A DNA stretch of 17,317 bases, taken from Oscillospiraceae bacterium. Lineage in GTDB: Bacteria; Bacillota; Clostridia; Oscillospirales; Oscillospiraceae. The stretch is taken from positions 1-17,317 of the forward strand of contig JABLYK010000042.1 of assembly GCA_018265835.1 (NCBI GenBank), written 5' to 3'. Positions within the stretch are counted from its first letter, which is position 1. The number at the start of each line of letters is the position of its first letter. A program made the position numbers and the translations under genes. Under the pieces are notes generated by a model. The model ran no database searches. It was not told where the DNA came from and saw nothing but the letters and a program-made list of their open reading frames with translations. Below are positions 1-8,426 of this stretch, in pieces.

Positions 1-474
1 TGAAACATTTCTCCGGCAAATCGGGCAGATCAGCCAACCACCCGTTGCCCCCCTCGCGGGGGCATGACTTGAAACTCCATTCGCCCCTCACTTTCCGGCT
101 GCGCGCAGCAGTTGCCCCCCTCGCGGGGGCATGACTTGAAACGCTGTACACGTGGCCAAGCGACTCGAATCGCTGCGGTTGCCCCCCTCGCGGGGGCATG
201 ACTTGAAACGCCCGCGTTCTGCGGTTGATCTCTCGGATCGTGCTGTTGCCCCCCTCGCGGGGGCATGACTTGAAACGTTCCGCGCCGTGCCGGGCGCGCC
301 GGTGTAGTGGAGTTGCCCCCCTCGCGGGGGCATGACTTGAAACTGTAGTTCGGCGTCGATCCGACCGCCTGACGGCGGTTGCCCCCCTCGCGGGGGCATG
401 ACTTGAAACAACAAAAACGGTAACGCAAACAAGAACAAAGCGGTTGCCCCCTCGCGGGGAGCGTACTTGACAGT
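1..474 (+). CRISPR. Distal end of a type I-C-like CRISPR array
   Basis: Six complete, identical 32-bp repeats lie at 44-75, 111-142, 178-209, 245-276, 312-343 and 378-409. Each begins GTTGCCCCCC and ends ACTTGAAAC, with an internal GCCCCC/GGGGGC stem around a 5-base loop. The first six bases of the window (TGAAAC) are the tail of another repeat. A decayed terminal repeat at 443-474 has lost one C and carries several substitutions. Seven spacers are visible (7-43, 76-110, 143-177, 210-244, 277-311, 344-377, 410-442), 33-37 bp long. The length, stem and GAAAC end resemble type I-C repeats. Decay on the right means the leader, the newest spacers and any cas genes lie left of the window. I did not find the source of any spacer here. 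The subtype is inferred from the repeat only. Confidence 0.97.
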
Positions 475-575
475 CCAGACTTCTCAGACACCAATGGAGC
501 CGAGGGAGGGGCCTGCCGTCTCTGAAACAAACACCTGCCGCCGTGTCCCAAAACTGGACTTGACTGGAAGAAAAT

Positions 576-604
576 TTGACAATGGCTTTTGTTTTCGTTA
601 TAAT
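576..604 (+). promoter_or_regulatory. Consensus SigA promoter for the 74-aa gene
   Basis: TTGACA at 576-581 and TATAAT at 599-604 are separated by exactly 17 bp, a full match to the vegetative consensus. Transcription should start near 611, giving an untranslated leader of about 60 nt. A small CTCG/CGAG hairpin sits just before the SD. The promoter lies about 100 bp beyond the last CRISPR repeat and reads away from the array. Confidence 0.85.
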
Positions 605-673
605 AGCCGATATTATTTCGAAATATTTGTGAAATCCGACCTCTCGTTTGGCGAGGGGAGGGAGGAAGCGGCT

Positions 674-898
674 ATGAAATTTTCCGCAGATGCGAAAATG
701 AAAACACTGTTGCAGTCGCCGGAGGCAGTTGCCGTGCTGGAGCGGTATTGCCCCAAAATTCTCAAAAATCCGGTGCTGCAAATGACTTCCAGCATGACGC
801 TGCGTACCGTCGCCGCGTTTGCACAGTCCGGGCTGAAGCCGGAGCTGCTCACACAGATTGACGAAGCGCTCCGCACCATCCCGGAGCAGGCGGAATGA
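674..898 (+). CDS. Small helical protein (74 aa), DUF1858-like, function unknown
   Basis: The ATG at 674 is chosen because GGAGG at 661-665 sits 8 bases upstream and a consensus promoter lies at 576-604. A longer in-frame reading from 467 would begin upstream of that promoter, inside the decayed CRISPR repeat. The protein has no signal peptide or membrane segment. It looks all-helical, with residues such as SPEAVAVLERY (15-25), KNPVLQM (31-37) and MTLRTVAAF (41-49). This resembles the short helical DUF1858/ScdA-N type of domain, and also about 70-residue domains found at the ends of some secreted hydrolases. The assignment is from remembered pattern, not a search. It has a single Cys (residue 26). 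The gene is monocistronic, with its own promoter and terminator. There is no evidence that it serves CRISPR. Confidence 0.8.
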   Translation: MKFSADAKMKTLLQSPEAVAVLERYCPKILKNPVLQMTSSMTLRTVAAFAQSGLKPELLTQIDEALRTIPEQAE

Positions 899-907
899 CC
901 TGCCAAG

Positions 908-938
908 ACAGCTCCCGGTCAAAGCCGGGAGCTGTTTT
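908..938 (+). terminator. Rho-independent terminator after the 74-aa gene
   Basis: A perfect 11-bp stem (ACAGCTCCCGG at 908-918 with CCGGGAGCTGT at 925-935) encloses a 6-base loop, and Ts follow. It starts ten bases past the stop codon. Confidence 0.9.
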
Positions 939-1004
939 ACAGGCGCGCCTCCGTGCTGCTTTTCGGAATTTCCATTGACTTTTTCATGAACCGAGGTTTC
1001 TGCT

Positions 1005-1874
1005 ATGGACGCATCGCTGCCTCCGCTCAAAAGAATCGCCGCCATCCACGACCTGTCCGGTCTGGGAAAATGCTCGCTGAGCGTGGCGCTGCCGGTCATC
1101 TCCGCCACAGGGGTGGAGTGCGCCTGCATCCCCACCGCAGTGCTCAGCACCCACACCGGGGAGTTCACCGGCTGGACCTTTCGGGACCTGTCGGAGGATC
1201 TGCTCTCCATCGCGCGCCACTGGCGGCGCGAAGGCGCGCGGTTCGATGGCATCTACTCCGGCTATCTTGCCTCGCCGGAGCAGGCGGCGCTGCTGGGGCA
1301 GGCGATTGATCTGCTCGCGGATGCGGAGACGCTGGTGATTGTCGATCCCGTCATGGCCGACAATGGCAGCTACTATTCCAAGATCGACGATCGCATGTGC
1401 AATGCATTTCGTGGCCTGATTGCGCGCGCGGACGTCATCACGCCGAACGTGACGGAGGCGGCGCTGCTCGCCGGAATGGCGTACGAGGCGGAGCTGCACG
1501 ACAGCGCGTATTTGAAAGCGCTGTTTGACGCTCTCAGCGCGCTTGGCCCCGGGATTGTGACGATCACGGGTGTGCGGCCGGAGCCGGGCGTGATCGGCAA
1601 TGTTGCCTGCGACTGCCGCACCGGCGCGATGTATGCCAGTATGCGCCCGGCGCACCCCGGCGTGTTTTACGGTACGGGCGATGTGTTTGCCTCGTCGCTG
1701 GCGGCGCTGCTCGTGCGCGGCGCGCCGTTGCCGCAGGCGCTGGAGACCGCCACCGCGCTGACGGATGACAGCATCTGCCGCAGTATGCTGCACGATACGC
1801 CCCGGCGCTTCGGCGTCGATTTTGAGGGGGCGCTGCCGCAATATCTCCGCCGCGTGGAAAAGATCTTCCGCTGA
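1005..1874 (+). CDS. Pyridoxal/pyridoxamine kinase (PfkB/ribokinase-like superfamily)
   Basis: This ATP-dependent kinase phosphorylates pyridoxal or pyridoxamine at the 5' hydroxyl to salvage vitamin B6 in the cytoplasm. The 289-aa length is normal for the PdxK/PdxY type. Near the N terminus, IHDLSGLGKCSLS (14-26) is the family's substrate-side glycine motif, followed by PTAVLSTHTG (43-52). VIVDPVMAD lies at about 111-119. The anion-hole and catalytic motif GTGD is at 223-226, with D226 the presumed catalytic base, followed by VFASSLAALL. The ATG at 1005 has GAGG about 8 bases upstream. The gene is probably monocistronic: a terminator precedes it at 908-938 and another follows at 1893-1935. 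I saw no clear promoter in the short gap upstream. Preference between pyridoxal, pyridoxamine and hydroxymethylpyrimidine cannot be read from the sequence, so no symbol is given. Confidence 0.93.
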   Translation: MDASLPPLKRIAAIHDLSGLGKCSLSVALPVISATGVECACIPTAVLSTHTGEFTGWTFRDLSEDLLSIARHWRREGARFDGIYSGYLASPEQAALLGQAIDLLADAETLVIVDPVMADNGSYYSKIDDRMCNAFRGLIARADVITPNVTEAALLAGMAYEAELHDSAYLKALFDALSALGPGIVTITGVRPEPGVIGNVACDCRTGAMYASMRPAHPGVFYGTGDVFASSLAALLVRGAPLPQALETATALTDDSICRSMLHDTPRRFGVDFEGALPQYLRRVEKIFR

Positions 1875-1892
1875 GCAATTTCTACAGATTTC

Positions 1893-1935
1893 GATCCGCC
1901 GGAAGCGTTATGCTTCTTCCGGCGGATCTCTTTTT
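1893..1935 (+). terminator. Rho-independent terminator after the pyridoxal kinase gene
   Basis: A perfect 13-bp stem (GATCCGCCGGAAG at 1893-1905 with its complement at 1916-1928) has a 10-base loop and is followed by TCTTTTT (1929-1935). Confidence 0.93.
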
Positions 1936-2076
1936 GGAACGGCAAGAAACGGGACAGAGTGACGAGAAACCGTATCTTCGTTGAGAAAATTGAAAGTCAA
2001 AATGCGGGAAAAGAAAATTTTCTCAGAAATTTAAACTTTTTTTTATAACAGAGTGTGGAAAATGTCATTTTTGCGG

Positions 2077-2105
2077 TTGACATTCTTCCATTTATATCGT
2101 ATGAT
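2077..2105 (+). promoter_or_regulatory. SigA-type promoter for the exporter operon
   Basis: TTGACA (2077-2082) and TATGAT (2100-2105) are 17 bp apart in an AT-rich region. Transcription would start near 2112, leaving an unusually long leader of about 250 nt before the chosen start at 2365. A weaker second promoter (TTGGTT 2195-2200, CATTAT 2218-2223, 17-bp spacing) may exist downstream. Apart from these and the inverted repeats at 2174-2242, I found nothing coding between 1936 and 2364. Confidence 0.75.
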
Positions 2106-2173
2106 ACTTGAGAAAAAATTTTACTTTTATGTTAACTTTGCAGTTCAAATTTGGCATTATAAATCGAAAAAAG

Positions 2174-2242
2174 TCTTAGAAAATTCTAAGAAAATTGGTT
2201 TGTAACGCTTTTGTTACCATTATTGTAACGGATTACGGTAAC
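2174..2242 (+). promoter_or_regulatory. Inverted repeats and GTAAC half-sites in the exporter leader
   Basis: TCTTAGAAAATTCTAAGA at 2174-2191 is an 18-bp perfect inverted repeat with a central AA. It is followed by four copies of one pentamer: GTAAC at 2202-2206, GTTAC (inverted) at 2213-2217, GTAAC at 2225-2229 and GTAAC at 2238-2242. The first two form an inverted pair lying exactly in the spacer of the possible second promoter. Such clustering suggests operators for a dimeric repressor, as is common for MMPL exporters. No regulator gene is adjacent, and the function is inferred. Confidence 0.5.
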
Positions 2243-2364
2243 GAAATTGAGGCACAGCGGACATAAGCGTAAGCATGAAAAGAAGACTGGCGGTTGCTGC
2301 GGCGGCCCGGAGTGGGGGCTTCGGGCGCGCGTTTGCGGGGCGGCTGCCACAAGAGAGGCTGTAT

Positions 2365-4854
2365 ATGAAAAAATCGTTCATGGAGCGCGTTGCGGCATTC
2401 ATCGTGGACCGGCGCTACCTGTTTGTGGTACTGTTCGTGGCGCTGTGCATTTTTTCGATCTTTACCTCCAACGGCGTGGACGTCAACGAGGACTTGACGG
2501 ATTATCTGCCGGACGACTCGGAAACGCGGCAGGGCCTGCAGATCATGGATCGCGAATTTATCACCTACGGCGACGCGCGCGTGATGGTGTCGAACGTTAC
2601 ATACGCGAAGGCCGAGGAACTGGCTGAAATGCTCCGTTCCGTGGACGGCGTCAAGACCGTCACGCTGGAGAACGATCAGGACCACTACAATGCGGCGTCT
2701 GCGCTGTTTGAGGTCGTGTTCGACGGCGAAAAGCTGGACGACGTGAGTATTCAGGGCGTTGAGAACGTGCGAAACGCGCTGCGCGACTATGACACCTATA
2801 TCATGACCGAGGTCGGCAACCCGACGGGCGAGATTCTGGAAAAAGAGATGCAGATGGTGCTCATCATTCTGGTTGTGATCATCATCCTGGTTCTGCTGCT
2901 CACGAGCCAGACCTATGCCGAGGTGCCGATCCTGCTGATTACATTCGGCGTTTCCGTATGGATCAATAAGGGCACGAACTACTGGTTCGGCGAAATCTCG
3001 TTCATCACGAACTCGATTGCGGCAGTGCTGCAGCTCGGCCTGGCGATCGACTACGCCATCATCCTCTGCCACCACTATACCGAGGAACGTGCGCACAACA
3101 CGCCGCGCGACGCCGTCGTCAAGGCGCTGACCGTTGCAATTCCCGAAATTTCCGCCTCCAGCCTGACGACCATTTCCGGTCTGCTCGCGCTGGCGTTTAT
3201 GAAGATCAAGATCGGTTCGGACATGAGCCTGGTGCTGGTGAAGGCCATTCTGTTCAGCATGCTGACGGTGTTTTTGCTGATGCCGGCGCTGCTGCTGCTC
3301 ATGAGCCCGTGGCTGGACAAGACGCACCACCGCCGCTTCCTGCCGCGCATCGACGGCTGGGGCCGCTTCACCATCAAGAGCCGGTACATTGTCCCGCCCA
3401 TCTTCGCGGTGATTCTGGTTGCAGCGTGCATTCTGGCGAACCACTGCCCCTACGTGTTTGGCTACAGCACGCTTGACACGCTCAAGCAGAACGAATACAA
3501 GCTCTCGGAAAAGAAGATCAACGCCACGTTCGGCGAGGTCAATCAGGTGGCCCTGATTATTCCGTTTGAGGATTATGAGTCCGAGGCCAAGCTGGTGGAC
3601 GATCTCAAGGAACTGAACGGCATCGACCATCTGGTGGCGCTTGCGGACACGGAGGCCAGAGACGGCTATATGGTCACCGACTCACTCACGCCGCGCCAGT
3701 TTGCAGAGCTGACGGATATTGACATCAGCGTTTCCCGCGCGGCCTATACCGCGTACTGTACATCGAACGAAAACTTCACGCAGGCCATTGGCCAGCTCGT
3801 GGATTTGAACAACATTGACAACTGCACGGTTCCGCTGATCGACATGATCAAGTTCCTGTATGAGCAGCGCGATATCTACGAGTCGCGCATCGACGCCTCG
3901 CTCATGGCCGACATGGAGGAGATGTACGATGAGCTGATCGACGGCGAGCGGCAGCTGCATACCAAGGACTACTCGCGGATCATCCTGTTTTTGAATCTCC
4001 CGGTCGAGAGCGAGGAGACGTACGATTATCTCACGGTGATCAAAGGCGTCATCGGCAAGTACTATACCGAATCCTACTTCGTCGGCGAGACGGCGAAGGA
4101 CAAGGACTTCTCTGCGGCGTTCTCAGAAGACAATATGCTCATTGGCATCCTGACGATCGTGTTCGTTGTGGCGATTCTGCTGATGACGTTTAAGAGCGTG
4201 GCGCTGCCGCTGCTGCTGATCCTGGTGATTCAGGGCAGTATCTGGATCAACTTCTCATTCCCGACGATTCTGCACTCGAACCTGTATTTCCTTGCGTACC
4301 TGATCGTCAGCGCCATCATGATGGGCGCGAACATCGACTATGCCATCGTCATTTCCAGCCGCTATCTGAAGCTCAAGGAGACGATGCCGTACAAGGACGC
4401 GATGATCGAGGCGCTGAATCTCGTGTTCCCGACGGTGGTCACCTCCGGCAGCATTCTGGCTGCTGCGGGCATCTCCATCGGCGTGCTCTCGTCGGAGAAC
4501 ACCGTGGCGTCGATCGGCATCTGCCTCGGCCGCGGCACACTGCTCTCCATGTTCCTCGTAATGGGCGTTCTGCCGCAGATCCTGCTGCTGGGCGACACCA
4601 TTGTGGAAAAAACTTCGTTTACCATCGGGCATCATGTCCAAAGGCAGAACCTGAGTGGGGCGATGCGTGTCAACGGACATGTACGTGGTTATATCAACGG
4701 CTATGTTGACGCCGAAATTCGCGGCCTCGTCAACGGTACCGTCAGTGCATCCATCGACATCGGGGCAGTTGAAACAGAGGGGCAGGCTGCCGTAACAGAC
4801 ACAGCTACCCCGGCACCCGATGTTCCGGGCAAGGAGGATTCCGATGAAAAGTAA
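2365..4854 (+). CDS. MMPL/RND-superfamily membrane exporter
   Basis: This is a proton-driven integral membrane transporter of the MMPL type; the substrate is unknown, but relatives move lipids, glycolipids or peptides outward. The layout is the classical one: TM1 (about 18-35), an outer loop (36-163), TM2-6 (164-314), TM7 (341-360), a second outer loop (361-590) and TM8-12 (591-743). Each half carries the proton-relay Asp-Tyr pair: D229-Y230 in GLAIDYAI and D658-Y659 in ANIDYAIV. The ATG at 2365 (829 aa) is preferred because AAGAGAGG lies 6 bases upstream and the protein then starts MKKSF just before TM1. An ATG at 2275 would add 30 Arg/Ala-rich residues without an SD. The tail beyond about 760 has a repeating VNG/RGYI/NGYV pattern like a short beta-helix, unusual here. 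The gene overlaps the next by 11 bp, so the two are probably translationally coupled. Confidence 0.92.
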   Translation: MKKSFMERVAAFIVDRRYLFVVLFVALCIFSIFTSNGVDVNEDLTDYLPDDSETRQGLQIMDREFITYGDARVMVSNVTYAKAEELAEMLRSVDGVKTVTLENDQDHYNAASALFEVVFDGEKLDDVSIQGVENVRNALRDYDTYIMTEVGNPTGEILEKEMQMVLIILVVIIILVLLLTSQTYAEVPILLITFGVSVWINKGTNYWFGEISFITNSIAAVLQLGLAIDYAIILCHHYTEERAHNTPRDAVVKALTVAIPEISASSLTTISGLLALAFMKIKIGSDMSLVLVKAILFSMLTVFLLMPALLLLMSPWLDKTHHRRFLPRIDGWGRFTIKSRYIVPPIFAVILVAACILANHCPYVFGYSTLDTLKQNEYKLSEKKINATFGEVNQVALIIPFEDYESEAKLVDDLKELNGIDHLVALADTEARDGYMVTDSLTPRQFAELTDIDISVSRAAYTAYCTSNENFTQAIGQLVDLNNIDNCTVPLIDMIKFLYEQRDIYESRIDASLMADMEEMYDELIDGERQLHTKDYSRIILFLNLPVESEETYDYLTVIKGVIGKYYTESYFVGETAKDKDFSAAFSEDNMLIGILTIVFVVAILLMTFKSVALPLLLILVIQGSIWINFSFPTILHSNLYFLAYLIVSAIMMGANIDYAIVISSRYLKLKETMPYKDAMIEALNLVFPTVVTSGSILAAAGISIGVLSSENTVASIGICLGRGTLLSMFLVMGVLPQILLLGDTIVEKTSFTIGHHVQRQNLSGAMRVNGHVRGYINGYVDAEIRGLVNGTVSASIDIGAVETEGQAAVTDTATPAPDVPGKEDSDEK

Positions 4855-7800
4855 CAAACGTCGTTCCATTGCTTTGATTCTGGCAGTGGCGCTGTGCTTT
4901 CTCTGCGGAGCAGGGTTGGCCGCGACGGATCAGGATACGATCCACATTTCGTCGGTCAAAGATCTGCTCAAGCTGAGCGAGGCCTGCAAATATGATGCGT
5001 ATTCCAGGGACAAAACGGTTGTGCTGGACGGCGATCTGGATCTGACCGAAACGGATTATGTCCCGATCCCGACCTTCGGCGGCACGTTCGACGGGCAGGG
5101 CCACACGATCAGCGGCCTGTCGCTGGACGGCGACGGCGCGCATATGGGCCTGTTCCGCTATGTGCAGGAGGGCGGCACGGTCAAGAACCTGACGGTGACG
5201 GGCAATGTCGATTCCGCCGGCACGATGAGTGAGATCGGCGCGATCGTCGGCACCAATATGGGTACGATCACCGGCTGCACGTTCTCGGGCACGATCAGCG
5301 GCGCGAGCAACGTCGGCGGCATCGCAGGCACGAACGAATCTACCGGCATGATCTACAACTGCAAGACCGAGGGCTATGTCGCGGGCGACCACTATGTCGG
5401 CGGCACGGTCGGACAGAATCTCGGCACCGTCTCCTACTGCTCGAACACCGCAGGCGTGAACATCAACGCCAGCGACTCGGCCTCCGCGGCTACGGAGAGT
5501 CTCGACGATCTGGCACTTCTGTCGGACGATTCGGACGATGAGGAGGAGACGAAGAAGGCCAACACCGCCACGGACGTGGGCGGTATCGTGGGCTTCTCCT
5601 CCGGCGTGATTATCGGCTGCACGAACTGGGGCAACATCGGCTTCCAGCATGTCGGCTATAACATCGGCGGCGTCGTCGGCCGCCAGAGCGGGCTGCTCTC
5701 CGGCTGCACGAACTGGGGCACGGCCTACGGGCGCAAAGATGTCGGCGGCATTGTCGGCCAGATGGAGCCGTATATCACGCTCGACATGGGCGCGGGCTCG
5801 GCCTCGAAGATGGCCAAGGAACTGGAAAAGCTGCATGATTTGATGAACACGCTGCTCAGCCATACCGGCGCGGCGTCCAGTGCGATGTCGGCCACGCTCG
5901 GCGCGATCAGCGATTCCGCAGCCAGAGCGACGGAGAACGCGCGCTACGTCGCCGAGAAGACGACCAACTATGTGGACAATGCGACCGGCACGATCAACGA
6001 AGTGATGCTCCGCATCAACACGGCGGAGAAGATGCTGTCTCCTGCGATCACGGAATTCTCGCAGGGCGCCGTCTCGCTGGATGGTGCGATTCGTTACTTC
6101 AGCAAGGGCTTCGATTACCTCGACGCCATCGACGAGATGACGACTACGGACAAGACGGCATTCAAGAACGCAGCCAAGGATCTCACGGCCTCGTCCGACA
6201 AGCTCAACGCCGCTATGGACTACTGCGCGTGGCTCATGAAGGTGATCGACAATGCCTACGGAACCGGCAACTATGATCTCGAAGCGGAGCGCCCCGACAA
6301 CTGGCTGGAGGTCTCCAATCAATACGGCTACGAGTACGATCCGGCCAACCTGTCCAGCTATGAGACACAGCGCGACGCGCTGCTCAAGGGCGCGGGCGAC
6401 GCAGCGGACGCCACCGGCGCGATCTCCGGCGACATCTCCACCATGACGAAGATCATCAATCTTTACTATCTCACGGAGGACGAAGACGGCAACACCCGGC
6501 TCGACAATATGAGCACGCAGTTCCAGAAGGCGTTCGAGGAGCTGAAGTCCACGACTGGACACCTGTCCACCGGCATGAGCTACCTCGACCAGATGGCGAA
6601 GTATCTCTCCAGCAACGATCCGCTGTCTCTTCCGGGCATCGGCAGCGATTTCCGCACCGCGATGGAGAGCGTGTTCGACGGCCTTGGCAGCATCTCCAGC
6701 GGCCTGTCCCGCCTGAGCGTGCAGACGGCGACCTACAGCAACCAGATTGTCAACGACATGAAGGCGGTCAACGATCAGTTCAACGTCGTCATGATGGATT
6801 TGTGCGACATTCTGGAGCTGGCGCTCAACCCGGAAGCGGAAGACATTCTGGAGGATGTGTCCGAGGAGGACATTGAAAACACCACCAACGGCAAGGTTTA
6901 CAATTGCGAAAACTACGGCAAGGCGGACGGCGACATGGACGTCGGCGGCATTGCGGGCAGCATGGCCATCGAATACGATTTCGATCCTGAGGGAGATTCG
7001 AACATCATGTCCGAAACCACGCTGACTTCGAAATACTTTACCAAGTGCGTGCTGGTTGACTCCACGAACTACGGCAGCGCCGTGTCCCGGAAGGACAATG
7101 CCGGCGGCATCTGCGGCGCAGCAGAGCTGGGCGTCATCAGCGGCTGCGAGGGCTACGGCTCGGCAGAGAGCACAGCGGGCGATTACGCCGGCGGCGTCGT
7201 CGGTATCTCCAAAAGCTCCGTGCGCGACAGCTACGCCAAGTGCGAGGTCACCGGCGGCAGCTACGTCGGCGGCATTGCGGGCTTCGGCACCAACATCTCC
7301 GGCTGCAACACGCTCGTGAATCTCAACGGCTCCGGCAACTGTGTCGGCACGATCGCCGGCGAGCTGGACGAGAATGGCAGCGCGAGCGACAACTTCTTCG
7401 TTCATGAGACGGAGGCCGGCATTGACGGCATCAGCTATCAGGGCAAAGCCGAGGGCATGACATATGACGACTTCATGGCGCGCGGCGGGATCCCGGCGGA
7501 GTTTTCCAGCTTTGCGGTGACGTTCACTGCCAACGGCGAGATCGTCAAGTCCATCACCTTCGCGTACGGCGCGTCGATCGACGAGAGCCAGATTCCGGCG
7601 TGCCCCACAGTTGAGGGCAACTACGGCAAGTGGCCGGATTATGATTACAGCCACCTGACGTTCGACGTGGAGATCAAGGCGGAGTATAGCGCCAGCGCGT
7701 CCGTTATCGCGGGCGACCTGTACAACGATGACAGCAGCACGCCGGTCGTGCTGGCTGAGGGCATCTTTGATCCGGCAACGGACGTCCACGTTTCGGAAAC

Positions 7801-8380
7801 CGCGGCCGAAGGCCCGACACTTACCGGAAACCAGAAGCTGCTCATGAAGTACGATGTGGACATCTCCAACGACACGCTCGACAGTGAGACGGACCCGTCG
7901 ATCTCTGTGCGCGTCCACGTTCCGGAGTCTTCTGGCAGCTACAATGTCTATGTCTACCGCGACGGCGCGTGGAATACCGTGTCCTATACGCGCGACGGCA
8001 GCTACCTCGTCTTTGACAGCGCGGAGCGCGACCTCCGCTTTGCGGTCGTCAGCGCGCAGCACAGTGTGCTGTTCTACATCCTGATCGTGCTGCTTGTGGC
8101 TGCGATCGTGGTCACGCTGATCCGCGTCCTGCAGCGCCGCAAGACCGCCGCGGCGGTCGCCGCCGGCGATGCGCAGCCCGCTGCGGAGCAGAGCGGAAAG
8201 CACAACTTCCTGGCGCGGTTCACGCACGGCAAGACGGCTGGGGAGAACAAGGACGACGCAGCGCCGCAGACCGCTGCCCCCGAAGCGGGCGCGGAAGCGG
8301 AGCACACGCCGCCAGCGGAAACTCCGGCGGAACAGCCGGACAGTGTGCCGGAATCCAATCCGGACGACGAAAGTAAATAA
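4844..8380 (+). CDS. Secreted, membrane-anchored GLUG-repeat beta-helix protein with helical insertion
   Basis: The ATG at 4844 follows AAGGAGG (4831-4837) by 6 bases and lies inside the end of the exporter gene; the product has 1178 residues. In order it shows a signal peptide (1-26, ending AGLA), GLUG-type beta-helix repeats (about 60-325: VGGIAGTN, VGGIVG, IGGVVG), and a long mostly helical region without repeats (about 327-670). GLUG repeats resume (about 680-845: VGGIAG, AGGVVG). They are followed by a small beta domain (890-947) of the form VTFTANG...KWPDYD...EIKAEY, like InlB-B/Flg_new repeats, then a further beta region. A single TM helix (about 1075-1096) precedes RRK and a cytoplasmic Ala/Glu/Pro-rich tail. 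An acidic DDSDDEEE stretch interrupts the first beta-helix. Most of the protein should be outside the cell. Adhesion or partnership with the exporter is inferred from gene coupling; no enzyme motif is visible. Confidence 0.9.
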   Translation: MKSNKRRSIALILAVALCFLCGAGLAATDQDTIHISSVKDLLKLSEACKYDAYSRDKTVVLDGDLDLTETDYVPIPTFGGTFDGQGHTISGLSLDGDGAHMGLFRYVQEGGTVKNLTVTGNVDSAGTMSEIGAIVGTNMGTITGCTFSGTISGASNVGGIAGTNESTGMIYNCKTEGYVAGDHYVGGTVGQNLGTVSYCSNTAGVNINASDSASAATESLDDLALLSDDSDDEEETKKANTATDVGGIVGFSSGVIIGCTNWGNIGFQHVGYNIGGVVGRQSGLLSGCTNWGTAYGRKDVGGIVGQMEPYITLDMGAGSASKMAKELEKLHDLMNTLLSHTGAASSAMSATLGAISDSAARATENARYVAEKTTNYVDNATGTINEVMLRINTAEKMLSPAITEFSQGAVSLDGAIRYFSKGFDYLDAIDEMTTTDKTAFKNAAKDLTASSDKLNAAMDYCAWLMKVIDNAYGTGNYDLEAERPDNWLEVSNQYGYEYDPANLSSYETQRDALLKGAGDAADATGAISGDISTMTKIINLYYLTEDEDGNTRLDNMSTQFQKAFEELKSTTGHLSTGMSYLDQMAKYLSSNDPLSLPGIGSDFRTAMESVFDGLGSISSGLSRLSVQTATYSNQIVNDMKAVNDQFNVVMMDLCDILELALNPEAEDILEDVSEEDIENTTNGKVYNCENYGKADGDMDVGGIAGSMAIEYDFDPEGDSNIMSETTLTSKYFTKCVLVDSTNYGSAVSRKDNAGGICGAAELGVISGCEGYGSAESTAGDYAGGVVGISKSSVRDSYAKCEVTGGSYVGGIAGFGTNISGCNTLVNLNGSGNCVGTIAGELDENGSASDNFFVHETEAGIDGISYQGKAEGMTYDDFMARGGIPAEFSSFAVTFTANGEIVKSITFAYGASIDESQIPACPTVEGNYGKWPDYDYSHLTFDVEIKAEYSASASVIAGDLYNDDSSTPVVLAEGIFDPATDVHVSETAAEGPTLTGNQKLLMKYDVDISNDTLDSETDPSISVRVHVPESSGSYNVYVYRDGAWNTVSYTRDGSYLVFDSAERDLRFAVVSAQHSVLFYILIVLLVAAIVVTLIRVLQRRKTAAAVAAGDAQPAAEQSGKHNFLARFTHGKTAGENKDDAAPQTAAPEAGAEAEHTPPAETPAEQPDSVPESNPDDESK

Positions 8381-8397
8381 GCTCCCAAAATCGAAAA

Positions 8398-8426
8398 CCC
8401 GCAGATTCATCTTGAATCTGCGGGTT
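8398..8426. terminator. Left copy of duplicated bidirectional terminator hairpin (copy 1 locus)
   Basis: A 12-bp perfect stem (CCCGCAGATTCA at 8398-8409 with 8413-8424) has a 3-base loop. The flanking A-tract (AAAA before CCC) gives a good U-tail only for minus-strand transcripts, which would read GGGTTTTCGATTTT. The plus-strand tail is interrupted by the element starting at 8427. The same 29 bases recur at 8631-8659 with one difference. Confidence 0.85.

Noticed and set aside
143..177. A short match (about 11 bases, CGAATCGCTGC) between a spacer and sequences near 10643 and 17085, as possible self-targeting
   Set aside because: Too short in GC-rich DNA to be meaningful, and the rest of the spacer does not match.
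30..551. Minus-strand open frames with repeated FKSCPREGGN-like peptides
   Set aside because: They are translations of the CRISPR repeats, not genes.
467..673. Extension of the 74-aa gene back to 467
   Set aside because: It would start in the decayed CRISPR repeat and upstream of the consensus promoter at 576-604.
2275..2364. Upstream ATG at 2275 extending the exporter by 30 residues
   Set aside because: No SD precedes it, and the added Arg/Ala-rich stretch does not resemble MMPL N termini; 2365 has a good SD.
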